Positions 35,908 through 44,347 of a stretch of 64,000 bases of DNA are shown here, one piece after another. Position 1 is the stretch's first letter. Every line of letters starts with the position of its first letter. The notes beneath the pieces were generated by a model. It was given only the letters and a program-made list of their open reading frames with translations, did no database searches and had not been told where the DNA came from. Source of the DNA: UBA7446 sp049596455 (GTDB taxonomy: Bacteria; Bacteroidota; Bacteroidia; Flavobacteriales; Flavobacteriaceae); assembly GCA_049596455.1 (NCBI GenBank), contig JBMYLP010000007.1, forward strand, positions 7,275 through 71,274, written 5' to 3'. The position numbers and the translations under genes were made by a program.

Positions 35908-35940
35908 TTTGAGCGATAGCGCATTAGCATTGTATATTTG
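35908..35940 (+). promoter_or_regulatory. Promoter of mtaB (TTTG-N21-TATATTTG)
   Basis: TTTG at 35908-35911 and TATATTTG at 35933-35940 are 21 bases apart, a good Bacteroidota promoter. The -7 box lies 14 bases before the ATG. Confidence 0.7.
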
Positions 35941-35954
35941 CCAAAATTTTTCTC

Positions 35955-37289
35955 ATGTCCGCCACTGGAACAGTTGCTTTTTATACGTTGGGGTGTAAGC
36001 TGAATTTTTCAGAAACTTCCACCATTGCACGAGCATTTGTGGCTGCGGGCTATACTCAAACCTCGTTTGAAAGTCCTGCAGACGTGTATGTGATTAATAC
36101 GTGTTCGGTAACTGAAAACGCCGATAAAAAATTCAAAACCGTTGTAAAGCAAGCACTTAAACAAAATCCTGACGGCTTTTTGGTTGCCATTGGATGCTAT
36201 GCGCAACTCAAACCTGAAGAATTGGCTGCCCTAGATGGCGTTGATTTGGTTTTGGGCGCCAATGAAAAGTTTAATGTCGTTGATTTTATTGAAGGTAAAT
36301 CGACAGATACTGCCGTACACGCATGCGCTATTGATGAAGTGGAGCAGTATGTTGGGAGTTACGCCATTGGTGAGCGCACACGAGCGTTTTTAAAAGTACA
36401 AGATGGTTGCGATTACAAATGCACCTATTGCACCATTCCCTTGGCGCGTGGATTTTCTAGAAGTGACACCCTTGAAAACATTTTGCGACAGGCACGAGAA
36501 ATTGTTACTCAAGACATAAAGGAGGTAGTGCTTACAGGAGTAAATATCGGTGATTTTGGCAAAGGCGAATTTGGTGCAAAGAAACACGAACATACCTTTT
36601 ACGATTTGGTGTATGCATTAGATGAGGTGGAGGGTTTGGAGCGCATTCGCATTTCTTCAATTGAGCCCAATTTGCTGCGTCAAGAAACCATTGATTTTGT
36701 AGCGCAATCCAAGCGTTTTGTGCCCCATTTTCACATTCCACTACAGAGTGGAAGCAATGCTATTTTGGCGGCAATGCGCCGCAGGTATCAACGCGAGTTG
36801 TATGCCAAGCGTGTAACACAAATAAAAAATCGAATGCCACATGCTTGTATTGGGGTTGATGTGATTGTGGGGTTCCCTGGCGAAACCGACGACCATTTTA
36901 TGGAAACCTATCATTTTTTAAATGAATTGGATATATCCTATTTGCATGTGTTTTCATATTCTGAACGGGCTAACACTCTTGCTGCCGAAATGCCAAATCC
37001 CATTCCAAAAAATGTACGTGCCAAACGAAGTAAAATGCTCCGTGGGTTATCCTTGAAAAAGCGCAGGGCATTTTATGAGCAGCAGTTGGGTACTACCCAA
37101 AAAGTGTTGTTTGAGTCAGAAAATAAAAACGGATATATTCATGGCTTTACACCCAATTATATCAAAGTAAAAACCTATTGGAATCCTGCGCTGTGCAATA
37201 CCATTCACGATGTAAAACTAACCCAAATAGCCGATGACGGTTTAGTTAGTTTTGAATTTGTAAAAGCTGTTGGAGAACAAGTGGCTTAG
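35955..37289 (+). CDS. mtaB: tRNA t6A37 C2-methylthiotransferase
   Basis: This radical SAM enzyme adds a methylthio group to t6A37 of tRNAs reading ANN codons, improving decoding. The N-terminal UPF0004 domain holds cysteines in TLGCKLNFSE, NTCSVTENADKKF and AIGCYAQ for one cluster. The radical SAM motif is Cys-x3-Cys-x2-Cys in VQDGCDYKCTYCTIP. A TRAM-like C-terminus follows. NADKKFK in the first domain supports MtaB over MiaB or RimO. The stop interlocks with the convergent GNAT-like gene (TTAG). Confidence 0.94.
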   Translation: MSATGTVAFYTLGCKLNFSETSTIARAFVAAGYTQTSFESPADVYVINTCSVTENADKKFKTVVKQALKQNPDGFLVAIGCYAQLKPEELAALDGVDLVLGANEKFNVVDFIEGKSTDTAVHACAIDEVEQYVGSYAIGERTRAFLKVQDGCDYKCTYCTIPLARGFSRSDTLENILRQAREIVTQDIKEVVLTGVNIGDFGKGEFGAKKHEHTFYDLVYALDEVEGLERIRISSIEPNLLRQETIDFVAQSKRFVPHFHIPLQSGSNAILAAMRRRYQRELYAKRVTQIKNRMPHACIGVDVIVGFPGETDDHFMETYHFLNELDISYLHVFSYSERANTLAAEMPNPIPKNVRAKRSKMLRGLSLKKRRAFYEQQLGTTQKVLFESENKNGYIHGFTPNYIKVKTYWNPALCNTIHDVKLTQIADDGLVSFEFVKAVGEQVA

Positions 37290-37579
37290 ATGCGCACGCC
37301 TATAGGAAGCATACTGCGGTAACGCTTGTTTTTTCGAATAAAGCGCACAATTTCTGGACTAGTTGGCATCATGCTTACATTGCGTTCTGCAATAATGGCA
37401 AGTACTTCTTTTATAAAGGCATCGCTAAAATCGTTTGGGCAATTGTTTTTTGGAACCACAAGTTTGGTAAGAAATATTTTTCGCTCTTGTTGCGCATATT
37501 CTATTTTGGCAAGTTCACCAGCAATTTCTGTTTCAAATTGGCGCAAGAAGGAATTGTCGGTTACGTTCATTTTTTCCAT
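37286..37579 (-). CDS. Degenerate GNAT (YjdJ/Acetyltransf_CG-like) protein
   Basis: The 97-residue protein has the shape of the small Acetyltransf_CG family: FETEIAGELAKIEY, FLTKLVVP and a C-terminal VRFIRKNKRYRSML. The acetyl-CoA loop, usually G-x-G-I/A, is replaced by NCPNDFSDAF, and the family's PxCP cysteine is TS-P here. It may be a pseudoenzyme or bind another ligand. Start is at ATG 37579 (MEKMNVT) or at the fourth codon. It is convergent with mtaB by an interlocked stop and divergent from the hydrolase. Confidence 0.7.
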   Translation of the reverse strand: MEKMNVTDNSFLRQFETEIAGELAKIEYAQQERKIFLTKLVVPKNNCPNDFSDAFIKEVLAIIAERNVSMMPTSPEIVRFIRKNKRYRSMLPIGVRI

Positions 37580-37631
37580 AAAATTATGCTAGAGCGCAAA
37601 TTTACAAAAAAATACGTACATTGAGATTGCA

Positions 37632-38315
37632 ATGAGAAAGACTACCAGCATACACATATATATGATGCCTGGCATGGCTGCCAATACATCTATTTTTGAT
37701 TTCATTGATCTCGGAAATTCGTTCGAAATTCATCGTTTGGCGTGGTTCACACCCAAGAAAAACGAATCCATAGCGTCTTATGCTAAGCGCATGTGTGATA
37801 AGGTAACACATCCAAACCCCGTTTTATTAGGTGTTTCTTTCGGAGGTATTTTGGTTCAAGAAATGTCAAAACTCATTTCCTGCCGTAAAGTAATTATTGT
37901 TTCAAGCGTTCGTACGAGTAAAGAGTTTCCCATTCATATGCGGATTACGCGTAAAACCAAAGCCTATCGTTTTTTCCCTACGCAATGGGTAGATAACATT
38001 GAAGATTTTATTGGATTTATGTTTGGTCCTGCTGCTCGTAAACGCATGGATTTAAATAAAAAATACCTTTCAGTTCGAAATCCACAGTATTTGGATTGGT
38101 CGTTGGAGGTATTTTTTAATTGGGAACAAGTAGAACCGTTGCCCAATGTGGTGCATATTCACGGAACCTACGATTTGGTTTTCCCTGTATTTTATTTGAA
38201 AGATTATATTCCTATTCCTAAAGGAACACACGTAATGATTGTTTTACGTGCAATTTGGTTTAACAGGAATTTGCCCAAAATAATACTACACGACTGGAAG
38301 GGTGATAAGGCTTAA
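37632..38315 (+). CDS. Alpha/beta-fold hydrolase
   Basis: A 227-residue compact alpha/beta hydrolase. The nucleophile serine is in LLGVSFGGILVQE, the acid in HGTYDLVFP and the histidine in GTHVMIVLRA. The N-terminal IHIYMMPGMAANTSIF supplies the oxyanion hole. This short type, close to alpha/beta hydrolases of flavobacteria, is probably an esterase or thioesterase; the substrate is not visible. The stop interlocks with the convergent gene (TTAA). Confidence 0.8.
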   Translation: MRKTTSIHIYMMPGMAANTSIFDFIDLGNSFEIHRLAWFTPKKNESIASYAKRMCDKVTHPNPVLLGVSFGGILVQEMSKLISCRKVIIVSSVRTSKEFPIHMRITRKTKAYRFFPTQWVDNIEDFIGFMFGPAARKRMDLNKKYLSVRNPQYLDWSLEVFFNWEQVEPLPNVVHIHGTYDLVFPVFYLKDYIPIPKGTHVMIVLRAIWFNRNLPKIILHDWKGDKA

Positions 38316-38827
38316 ATTTTCTTTAGCTGTTGCTGCATCATTTTTATTTGTTCTGTCAGCATGCCTTGCTTGTCTAGTTTTTTTGCTTCGTTGAGCAGTG
38401 TTGTCGCTTCGCGTTTGCGGCGTTTTTGCATGACAATTCCCGCCAAACTCAGTTTTGCCATTGCCAAATCGTGTTTCATATTTAGCCCAAGCGAAATGGC
38501 TTTTTTAAAATGACGCTCTGCTTTGGTAAGGTTTTTTTGCGACTCAATAACACCATGCAAAAAGAAATAATATCCTTGTTGTTTTGTTGTTAATGCGTTT
38601 TGTGGATTCTTAATGCGTTGTAGCCAACGCATTGTTCCTTCAAAATCTTGCTTGCGTAACCGTAAAAATGAGAGCAGAATCAGCTCATTTTTGTAGTATA
38701 AAAATACAAATACACCTGCCAAGAAAATTAAGGCGATTCCATTTCCAATGTTTGACTCCATAAATTGGTACACGGCATAGCCAATGGTAGCCGTTGCTAA
38801 AACAATTTTTATGAATTTTGGGAACAT
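38312..38827 (-). CDS. Membrane protein with TPR-like C-terminus
   Basis: A 171-residue protein starting at ATG 38827 (MFPKFIKIVL). Two membrane segments (about 3-20 and 26-44) precede a soluble helical domain. The soluble part carries TPR-like helix pairs (YFFLHGVIESQKNLTKAERHFKKA and the following KLSLAGIVMQKRRKREATTLLNEAKK). It resembles small TPR membrane proteins that lie next to rpmH in flavobacteria, of unknown function. It has its own -7 box on the minus strand. Confidence 0.65.
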   Translation of the reverse strand: MFPKFIKIVLATATIGYAVYQFMESNIGNGIALIFLAGVFVFLYYKNELILLSFLRLRKQDFEGTMRWLQRIKNPQNALTTKQQGYYFFLHGVIESQKNLTKAERHFKKAISLGLNMKHDLAMAKLSLAGIVMQKRRKREATTLLNEAKKLDKQGMLTEQIKMMQQQLKKI

Positions 38828-38844
38828 AGCTTTCTTTTGTTTTG

Positions 38845-38852
38845 CAAATTTA
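38845..38852 (-). promoter_or_regulatory. -7 element of the TPR-like gene
   Basis: On the minus strand TAAATTTG matches TAnnTTTG exactly, 17 bases before ATG 38827. It is divergent from the rpmH promoter. Confidence 0.5.
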
Positions 38853-38873
38853 CACATTTATATAATAAGGTTG

Positions 38874-38904
38874 TTTGCTGAATATGCTAGTTGTTGTATA
38901 TTTG
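38874..38904 (+). promoter_or_regulatory. Promoter of rpmH (TTTG-N19-TATATTTG)
   Basis: TTTG at 38874-38877 and TATATTTG at 38897-38904 are 19 bases apart, an exact Bacteroidota promoter, the best in the window. The -7 box is 20 bases before the ATG. Confidence 0.8.
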
Positions 38905-38924
38905 CACCCAGTTAAGAAAAAAAG

Positions 38925-39083
38925 ATGAAAAGAACGTTTCAACCTTCAAAGAGAAAACGCCGTAACAAACACGGTTTCATGGAGCGCATGGCTTCGGCAG
39001 CAGGTCGTAAGGTATTGGCTTCGCGGCGCGCCAAAGGACGTAAAAAACTTTCTGTTTCATCCGAAGTACGTCACAAAAAATAA
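38925..39083 (+). CDS. rpmH: 50S ribosomal protein L34
   Basis: A 52-residue protein, strongly basic, reading MKRTFQPSKRKRRNKHGFME at the start and ending SSEVRHKK. This is the L34 signature. It is short, has a perfect promoter 20 bases upstream and a strong terminator 23 bases downstream, so it is a one-gene unit. Unlike many bacteria, rnpA and dnaA are not adjacent. The next gene is the broken carB. Confidence 0.97.
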   Translation: MKRTFQPSKRKRRNKHGFMERMASAAGRKVLASRRAKGRKKLSVSSEVRHKK

Positions 39084-39106
39084 GTGAATAAATCGTTGAA
39101 AACATC

Positions 39107-39138
39107 AAGGTGCTACTTTATGAGTAGCACCTTTTTTT
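39107..39138 (+). terminator. Terminator after rpmH
   Basis: A perfect 11-bp stem (39107-39117 with 39123-39133), loop TTATG and a T run, 23 bases after the rpmH stop. Confidence 0.92.
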
Positions 39139-39181
39139 GTATATCTTCGAAAGAATTTTGACCACCTTTTAGCAAAAGCAT

Positions 39182-41997
39182 ATGCCAAAAAGAAAAGACC
39201 TAAACAGTATCCTCATCATCGGCTCTGGACCCATTATTATTGGGCAAGCCTGCGAATTTGATTACTCAGGCTCGCAATCGTTACGTTCACTCAGAGAAGA
39301 TGGAATTGAAACCATTCTTATCAATTCCAATCCGGCAACCATCATGACTGACCCTTCAATGGCAGACCATGTGTATTTGTTGCCACTAACAACAAAATCT
39401 ATTATTAAAATCCTATGGGCGGACAAACTGCATTAAACTTATGTATTGAGGCAGACGAAAAAGGCATTTGGAAAGATTTTGGTGTACAGCTTATTGGGGT
39501 AAATATCGATGCGATAAATATTACGGAAGACCGCGAAAAATTCCGTGAGCTTATGGAGCAAATCGATGTGCCAATGGCACCGCAAGCTACCGCAACATCT
39601 TTCTTAAAAGGCAAGGAAATTGCGCAGCAATTTGGCTTCCCTTTGTGTATTCGGGCTTCATACACGCTTGGAGGTGCGGGTGCTGCTATTGTGTATAAAG
39701 AGGAGGAGTTTGATGAGTTGATGCGCCGTGGGCTAGAAATTTCGCCTATCCATGAGGTTATGATTGACAAAGCCATGATGGGCTGGAAAGAATACGAATT
39801 GGAATTGCTGCGCGATAACAACGACAACGTGGTTATTATCTGTTCCATTGAAAACATGGATCCGATGGGAATCCATACAGGTGACTCTATCACAGTGGCT
39901 CCTGCCATGACACTTTCCGACAAAACCTATCAGAAAATGCGTGATATGGCCATCAAAATGATGCGCAGTATTGGCGATTTTGCAGGTGGGTGTAACGTGC
40001 AATTTGCGGTAAGTCCAGACGAAAAAGAGGATATTATTGCTATTGAAATCAATCCGCGGGTGTCACGTTCTTCGGCATTGGCGAGTAAGGCAACTGGATA
40101 TCCAATTGCAAAAGTGGCTACCAAATTGGCTATTGGCTACAGGCTTGATGAGCTAGACAATCAGATTACAAAATCTACTTCAGCCTTGTTTGAGCCAACA
40201 TTGGATTACGTAATTGTGAAAATTCCACGCTGGAACTTTGACAAATTTGAAGGCTCTGACCGTACTTTAGGCTTACAAATGAAAGCCGTGGGCGAGGTTA
40301 TGGGTATTGGACGTTCGTTTCAAGAGGCCTTGCACAAAGCCACGCAATCGCTTGAAATTAAGCGAAATGGATTGGGTGCAGACGGAAAGGGCTATACAGA
40401 TTACAACACTATTATAGATAAGCTCACCAACGCTTCGTGGGATAGGGTATTTGTGATTTACGATGCCATTGCCATGGGGATTCCACTGAGCAAAATCTAC
40501 GACATTACCAAAATAGACATGTGGTATTTGAAGCAGTATGAAGAACTGTTTCAGTTGGAGAAAGAAATTTCCACCTACACCATTGATAGCATAGACAAAG
40601 AGTTATTGCTAGAGGCAAAGCAAAAAGGCTATGGCGACCGCCAAATTGCCCATATGCTGGGCTGTCTAGAAAGCGAAGTGTACAGCAAGCGAGATGAGAT
40701 GAATATTCATCGTGTATATAAATTGGTGGATACTTGTGCGGCGGAGTTTACTGCAAAAACTCCATATTACTATTCCACTTTTGAAAGTACGATGGAAACA
40801 GCTGATGGAACGGTTTCAGTACACAATGAAAGTGTGGTGTCTGACCGCAAAAAAATTGTGGTGCTTGGCTCGGGTCCAAACCGCATTGGGCAAGGTATTG
40901 AGTTTGATTATTGCTGTGTGCACGGCGTTTTGGCTGCCAGCGAAGCAGGTTATGAAACGGTAATGATTAACTGTAATCCCGAAACGGTTTCTACAGATTT
41001 TGACACAGCAGACAAGCTTTATTTTGAGCCCGTGTTCTGGGAACATATATACGATATCATTCGCCACGAAAAGCCCGAAGGCGTGATTGTGCAATTGGGC
41101 GGTCAAACGGCACTGAAACTTGCCGAGAAGTTAGATCGCTATGGCATTAAAATTATGGGAACAAGTTTCCAGTCGTTGGACTTGGCGGAAGATCGTGGAA
41201 GTTTTTCTACCCTGCTTAAAGAAAACGATATTCCGTATCCAGAATTTGGCGTAGCAGAAACTGCCGACGAAGCACTTGCACTTGCCGATAAGTTGAACTT
41301 CCCCATTTTGGTTAGACCCTCTTACGTATTGGGTGGACAAGGGATGAAAATTGTCATCAATAAAGAAGATTTGGTCAAGCATGTGGTGGATTTATTGCAT
41401 AAAATCCCAAACAACAAATTGTTGTTAGACCATTATTTAGACGGTGCTATTGAGGCTGAAGCCGATGCCATTTGCGACGGCGAAAATGTGTATATCATTG
41501 GAATTATGGAACATATTGAACCTTGTGGTATCCACTCGGGCGATTCCAACGCTACCTTGCCGCCGTTTAATTTGGGTAAATTTGTGATGCAACAGATTAA
41601 AGACCACACCAAAAAGATTGCACTTGCGCTGAAAACGGTTGGGCTTATCAACATTCAGTTTGCCATAAAAGACGATGTGGTCTATATTATTGAGGCAAAT
41701 CCGCGTGCGTCTAGAACGGTGCCGTTTATTGCAAAGGCGTATAAAGAGCCGTATGTAAATTATGCTACCAAAGTCATGATAGGCGATAAAAAACTGTCTG
41801 ATTTTAATTTCAACCCGCAGTTAAAAGGCTTTGCCATTAAGCAACCTGTATTTTCATTCAACAAGTTCCCGAACGTAAACAAGGCACTTGGACCAGAAAT
41901 GAAAAGTACGGGCGAAAGCATCTTGTTTATTGACGACCTCAAAGACGATGAGTTTTACGAGTTGTACGGTCGCAGAAAGATGTATTTGACGAAATAG
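39182..41997 (+). pseudogene. carB: Carbamoyl-phosphate synthase large subunit, frameshifted by internal deletion
   Basis: The gene makes the ATP-grasp subunit that forms carbamoyl phosphate. It reads normally from MPKRKDLNSILIIGSGPIII through LTTKSIIKI, then shifts frame and stops at TAA 39434. The other frame resumes at 39415 with MGGQTALNLCIEADEKGIWK and runs intact to 41997 (two ATP-grasp halves, PETVSTDFDTADKLYFEPVF, ending GRRKMYLTK). In CarB about 13 residues normally separate SIIxI from MGGQTAL; only two bases remain, so roughly 37 are missing. Either the gene is truly broken or this is a sequencing/assembly fault. No second carB is in the window. Confidence 0.85.
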
Positions 41998-42037
41998 ATT
42001 GCGTGAATTCACGTATCTTTAAGCAAACATTTTTAGT

Positions 42038-43147
42038 ATGGAGTGGATTCCGGTTGCTGTTATTTTGGTGGCGCTTGTCGTATTTTTTCTTATTATTCAA
42101 AAGAATCAATCCAAAGGCGTTTCGAATGAATTTTTGATGCAGCTCAATGCGCAGTTGCGAGAAGAAATACAGGGCATTCGTAAAGAAACAGACGCCAATG
42201 CCAAAGAAACTCGTGTAGAGCTAGAGCAGAAACTCAACAATATCACCAAAGGGATAAGCGATTATCAACGTTCTTCCAATCAGTCCATTACGCAGCAGTT
42301 TGCCGAGTCTAAAAAAGCGATAACCGACGTAACCAAAGCCCTTTCGGAAATCAAAGGCACCAACGAGCAAGTGCTGAGTTTTGCCAATCAAATGAAGACG
42401 CTGGAGAAGATTTTGGGCAACTCCAAACAACGTGGTATTTTGGGCGAAATTCAATTGGAAAACCTGTTGGCAAACGTACTACCCCCCGAATTGTTTCAAA
42501 TGCAATACAGCTTTGCCAACGGCGAGGCGGTAGATGCCATTGTAAAAGTGGGCGATTTTATTATTCCTATTGATGCCAAATTCTCGTTGGATAACTACAA
42601 CAAAATGGTGGAAAGCAGCGATGCGGAAGCCATTAAGACCTTGGAGCAATCCTTTAAGGGTGATATCAAAAAACGTATAGACGAAACCGCAAAATACATC
42701 CGCCCAAACGAGGATACCACCGATTACGCCTATATGTTTATTCCCGCCGATGGGCTGTACCAAGATTTGCTTAACAGTAGGGTAGGTAGCTTACAAATTA
42801 ACTCTCGCGATTTGGTATCGTATGCTTATGAAAAAAAAGTGATGATTGTATCGCCAATGAGTTTGTTTCCGATGCTGCAAATAACGGTTAAGGCGTTGCA
42901 TAACCTTAAAATTGAAAACTCCATACAAGATATTTTAAAGAATGTAGATAAGCTTTCGGCGCACCTGAACGCCTTTGAAGATGTGCACAGCCGATTGGGA
43001 AAATCTATTGGTACGGTAGTTAACCAATATAACGCTTCAGCAAAAGAATTTAAAAAGATTGATAAGGATATTATACGGCTTTCTGGCGAAGGAAATGCCT
43101 TAGATTACCAACCCGATTTGTTGGAACGCCCAACAAGTGAGGAGTAG
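42038..43147 (+). CDS. rmuC: DNA recombination protein RmuC
   Basis: A 369-residue RmuC-family protein, thought to limit inverted-repeat rearrangement. A single N-terminal membrane segment (about 4-22, VAVILVALVVFFLIIQ) is followed by a coiled coil (25-130) and the RmuC nuclease-fold domain (about 140-320) with GILGEIQLENLL, DFIIPIDAKFSLDNY and TTDYAYMFIPADGLY. It starts 40 bases after carB. The stop is 4 bases from the convergent VOC gene. Confidence 0.92.
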   Translation: MEWIPVAVILVALVVFFLIIQKNQSKGVSNEFLMQLNAQLREEIQGIRKETDANAKETRVELEQKLNNITKGISDYQRSSNQSITQQFAESKKAITDVTKALSEIKGTNEQVLSFANQMKTLEKILGNSKQRGILGEIQLENLLANVLPPELFQMQYSFANGEAVDAIVKVGDFIIPIDAKFSLDNYNKMVESSDAEAIKTLEQSFKGDIKKRIDETAKYIRPNEDTTDYAYMFIPADGLYQDLLNSRVGSLQINSRDLVSYAYEKKVMIVSPMSLFPMLQITVKALHNLKIENSIQDILKNVDKLSAHLNAFEDVHSRLGKSIGTVVNQYNASAKEFKKIDKDIIRLSGEGNALDYQPDLLERPTSEE

Positions 43148-43151
43148 GGAT

Positions 43152-43541
43152 TTATGCTGAACCTGCATCATTAACTTCAATCCAATAGCCATTGGGGTCT
43201 TGGAAATACAACTGTTTTATGTTGTCGTTTCGTACATTGTAAGTACTGGCTTTTCCTGACCAATCAGAATAATGAATCTTTAAGGATTCGATATGTAATA
43301 TGAATCCATCAAAGTTGTTTGTATTAAAAGCAACATGAACAGCTTTTACGACTTTAACTTCTGCTTCGGGGCGGGGTATTAAATGCAATTCTTTTCCTTC
43401 TCCAAGCGATAGCCATCTTGTTTTTGAATTTGATGCGGTGTTTTCGATTTCGTCAAAGCCAAATACCTTTTGGTAAAAAAAAATCGACTCGTTGACGTCT
43501 TTAACGGCAAGTGCTATGTGGTTAAACTGGAAACCTTGCAT
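43152..43541 (-). CDS. VOC-family (glyoxalase/bleomycin resistance-like) protein
   Basis: A 129-residue vicinal-oxygen-chelate fold protein. The first beta-alpha-beta unit is FNHIALAVKDVNESIFFYQKVFGF, followed by LHLIPRPEAEV and the end LYFQDPNGYWIEVND. Possible metal ligands are the early His, the His in KELHL/VHVAFN and Glu of YWIEVND. The start is ATG 43541 (MQGFQFNHIAL), not the TTG at 43550. Function within this broad family cannot be named. Confidence 0.82.
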   Translation of the reverse strand: MQGFQFNHIALAVKDVNESIFFYQKVFGFDEIENTASNSKTRWLSLGEGKELHLIPRPEAEVKVVKAVHVAFNTNNFDGFILHIESLKIHYSDWSGKASTYNVRNDNIKQLYFQDPNGYWIEVNDAGSA

Positions 43542-43558
43542 GACAAGCAATTAGAAAC

Positions 43559-44044
43559 TTAGGCAAGTTGCAACCGTTGTGCGGCAAATCGATAACCAAA
43601 CAACAGTACTGCGCTAAAGAACAAATCACCCAAAATAGAGTTGACAAAAAACGGAATGGCAAGCGTAAAGCAAGTGGTAAATCCTTCGGCAGTAAGGGGG
43701 TAAAACAATACCCAAACCCCAAGGTTGGAGAGCACAAAAAACACCAAACTACTCAACAATACGGTGCCGATATTCATTTTTTTAAATGCCATTCCAATGG
43801 CGGTAATCGCCAAAAAAGAAAGGTACACCACAGGCGTAATTATTGAAAATCCTAAGAAGATATCGGTAACCACCATAGCCAATAATGGCATTAGGACTGC
43901 CCAGTGTTTTTTATCAAAAAAAGTACCGGCAAAAAGTGCCACAGCAGTAATGGGTGCTACATTGGGAGGATGCGGTACTAAGCGCATCAACACGGCAACC
44001 AAAACAAAGCTCACTAAAACGGTTTCTTTTCTGCTAAACGACAT
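43559..44044 (-). CDS. DUF6580 family putative transport membrane protein
   Basis: A 161-residue protein with about five membrane segments and the motif MRLVPHPPNVAPITAVALFAG typical of DUF6580. The family is annotated as putative transport and is thought to resemble ECF transporter substrate (S) components. It is divergent from a cobalamin riboswitch and BtuB-like receptor, so a role in B12 or precursor handling is plausible but inferred. Its own -7 box lies upstream on the minus strand, and the riboswitch is not in its leader. Confidence 0.75.
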   Translation of the reverse strand: MSFSRKETVLVSFVLVAVLMRLVPHPPNVAPITAVALFAGTFFDKKHWAVLMPLLAMVVTDIFLGFSIITPVVYLSFLAITAIGMAFKKMNIGTVLLSSLVFFVLSNLGVWVLFYPLTAEGFTTCFTLAIPFFVNSILGDLFFSAVLLFGYRFAAQRLQLA

Positions 44045-44061
44045 AAAACAAAGTTCTTACG

Positions 44062-44069
44062 CAAAGGTA
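44062..44069 (-). promoter_or_regulatory. -7 element of the DUF6580 gene
   Basis: On the minus strand TACCTTTG matches TAnnTTTG exactly and ends 17 bases before the DUF6580 ATG. Confidence 0.6.
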
Positions 44070-44111
44070 TATTTTTTTTTATCCATAACCTATACGTGCC
44101 CAAGAAAGCTG

Positions 44112-44119
44112 TACCTTTG
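44112..44119 (+). promoter_or_regulatory. -7 element of the B12 riboswitch/receptor transcript
   Basis: TACCTTTG matches TAnnTTTG exactly. Transcription is expected to start within a few bases of the first paired base of the riboswitch (44127). Confidence 0.6.
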
Positions 44120-44126
44120 GAATAGC

Positions 44127-44289
44127 TTTTAGGTTCTTTTGTAGTGAAAGATGAAAAGGGAAAAAGGTGCAAGTCCTTTGCTGTTCCCGCAACTGTAAGT
44201 ACTACAATAGTTCAATGCTTCAAGCCACTGTGCGCTTCGGCGTGTGGGAAGGCACATTGAACAGTACAAGTCAGGAGACCTGCCTAAAA
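44127..44289 (+). ncRNA. Cobalamin (AdoCbl) riboswitch
   Basis: The region carries the conserved elements of the cobalamin aptamer in order: AAAAGGGAAAAAGGTGCAAG, GCTGTTCCCGCAACTGTAAG, GCCACTG, GGGAAGGC and the B12 box AAGTCAGGAGACCTGCC. The outer stem pairs TTTTAGG (44127-44133) with CCTAAAA (44283-44289). It lies directly before the BtuB-like receptor gene, 58 bases to the ATG. Binding of B12 should lower receptor expression; the downstream switch hairpin is not resolved. Confidence 0.96.
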
Positions 44290-44347
44290 GAGTCATGCTG
44301 CTAGTGCTCGGGATAAGCATCATCAGTTTATTTTAGGTAGATACAAC

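Noticed and set aside
39182..39436. An 84-residue open frame as a separate small protein
   Set aside because: It is plainly the CarB N-terminus up to LTTKSIIKI; the last residues are out-of-frame reading after the deletion.
39402..39436. Programmed frameshift in carB
   Set aside because: A slippery site would keep all coding bases. Here a block of about 12 residues is missing, so a deletion or assembly fault fits better.
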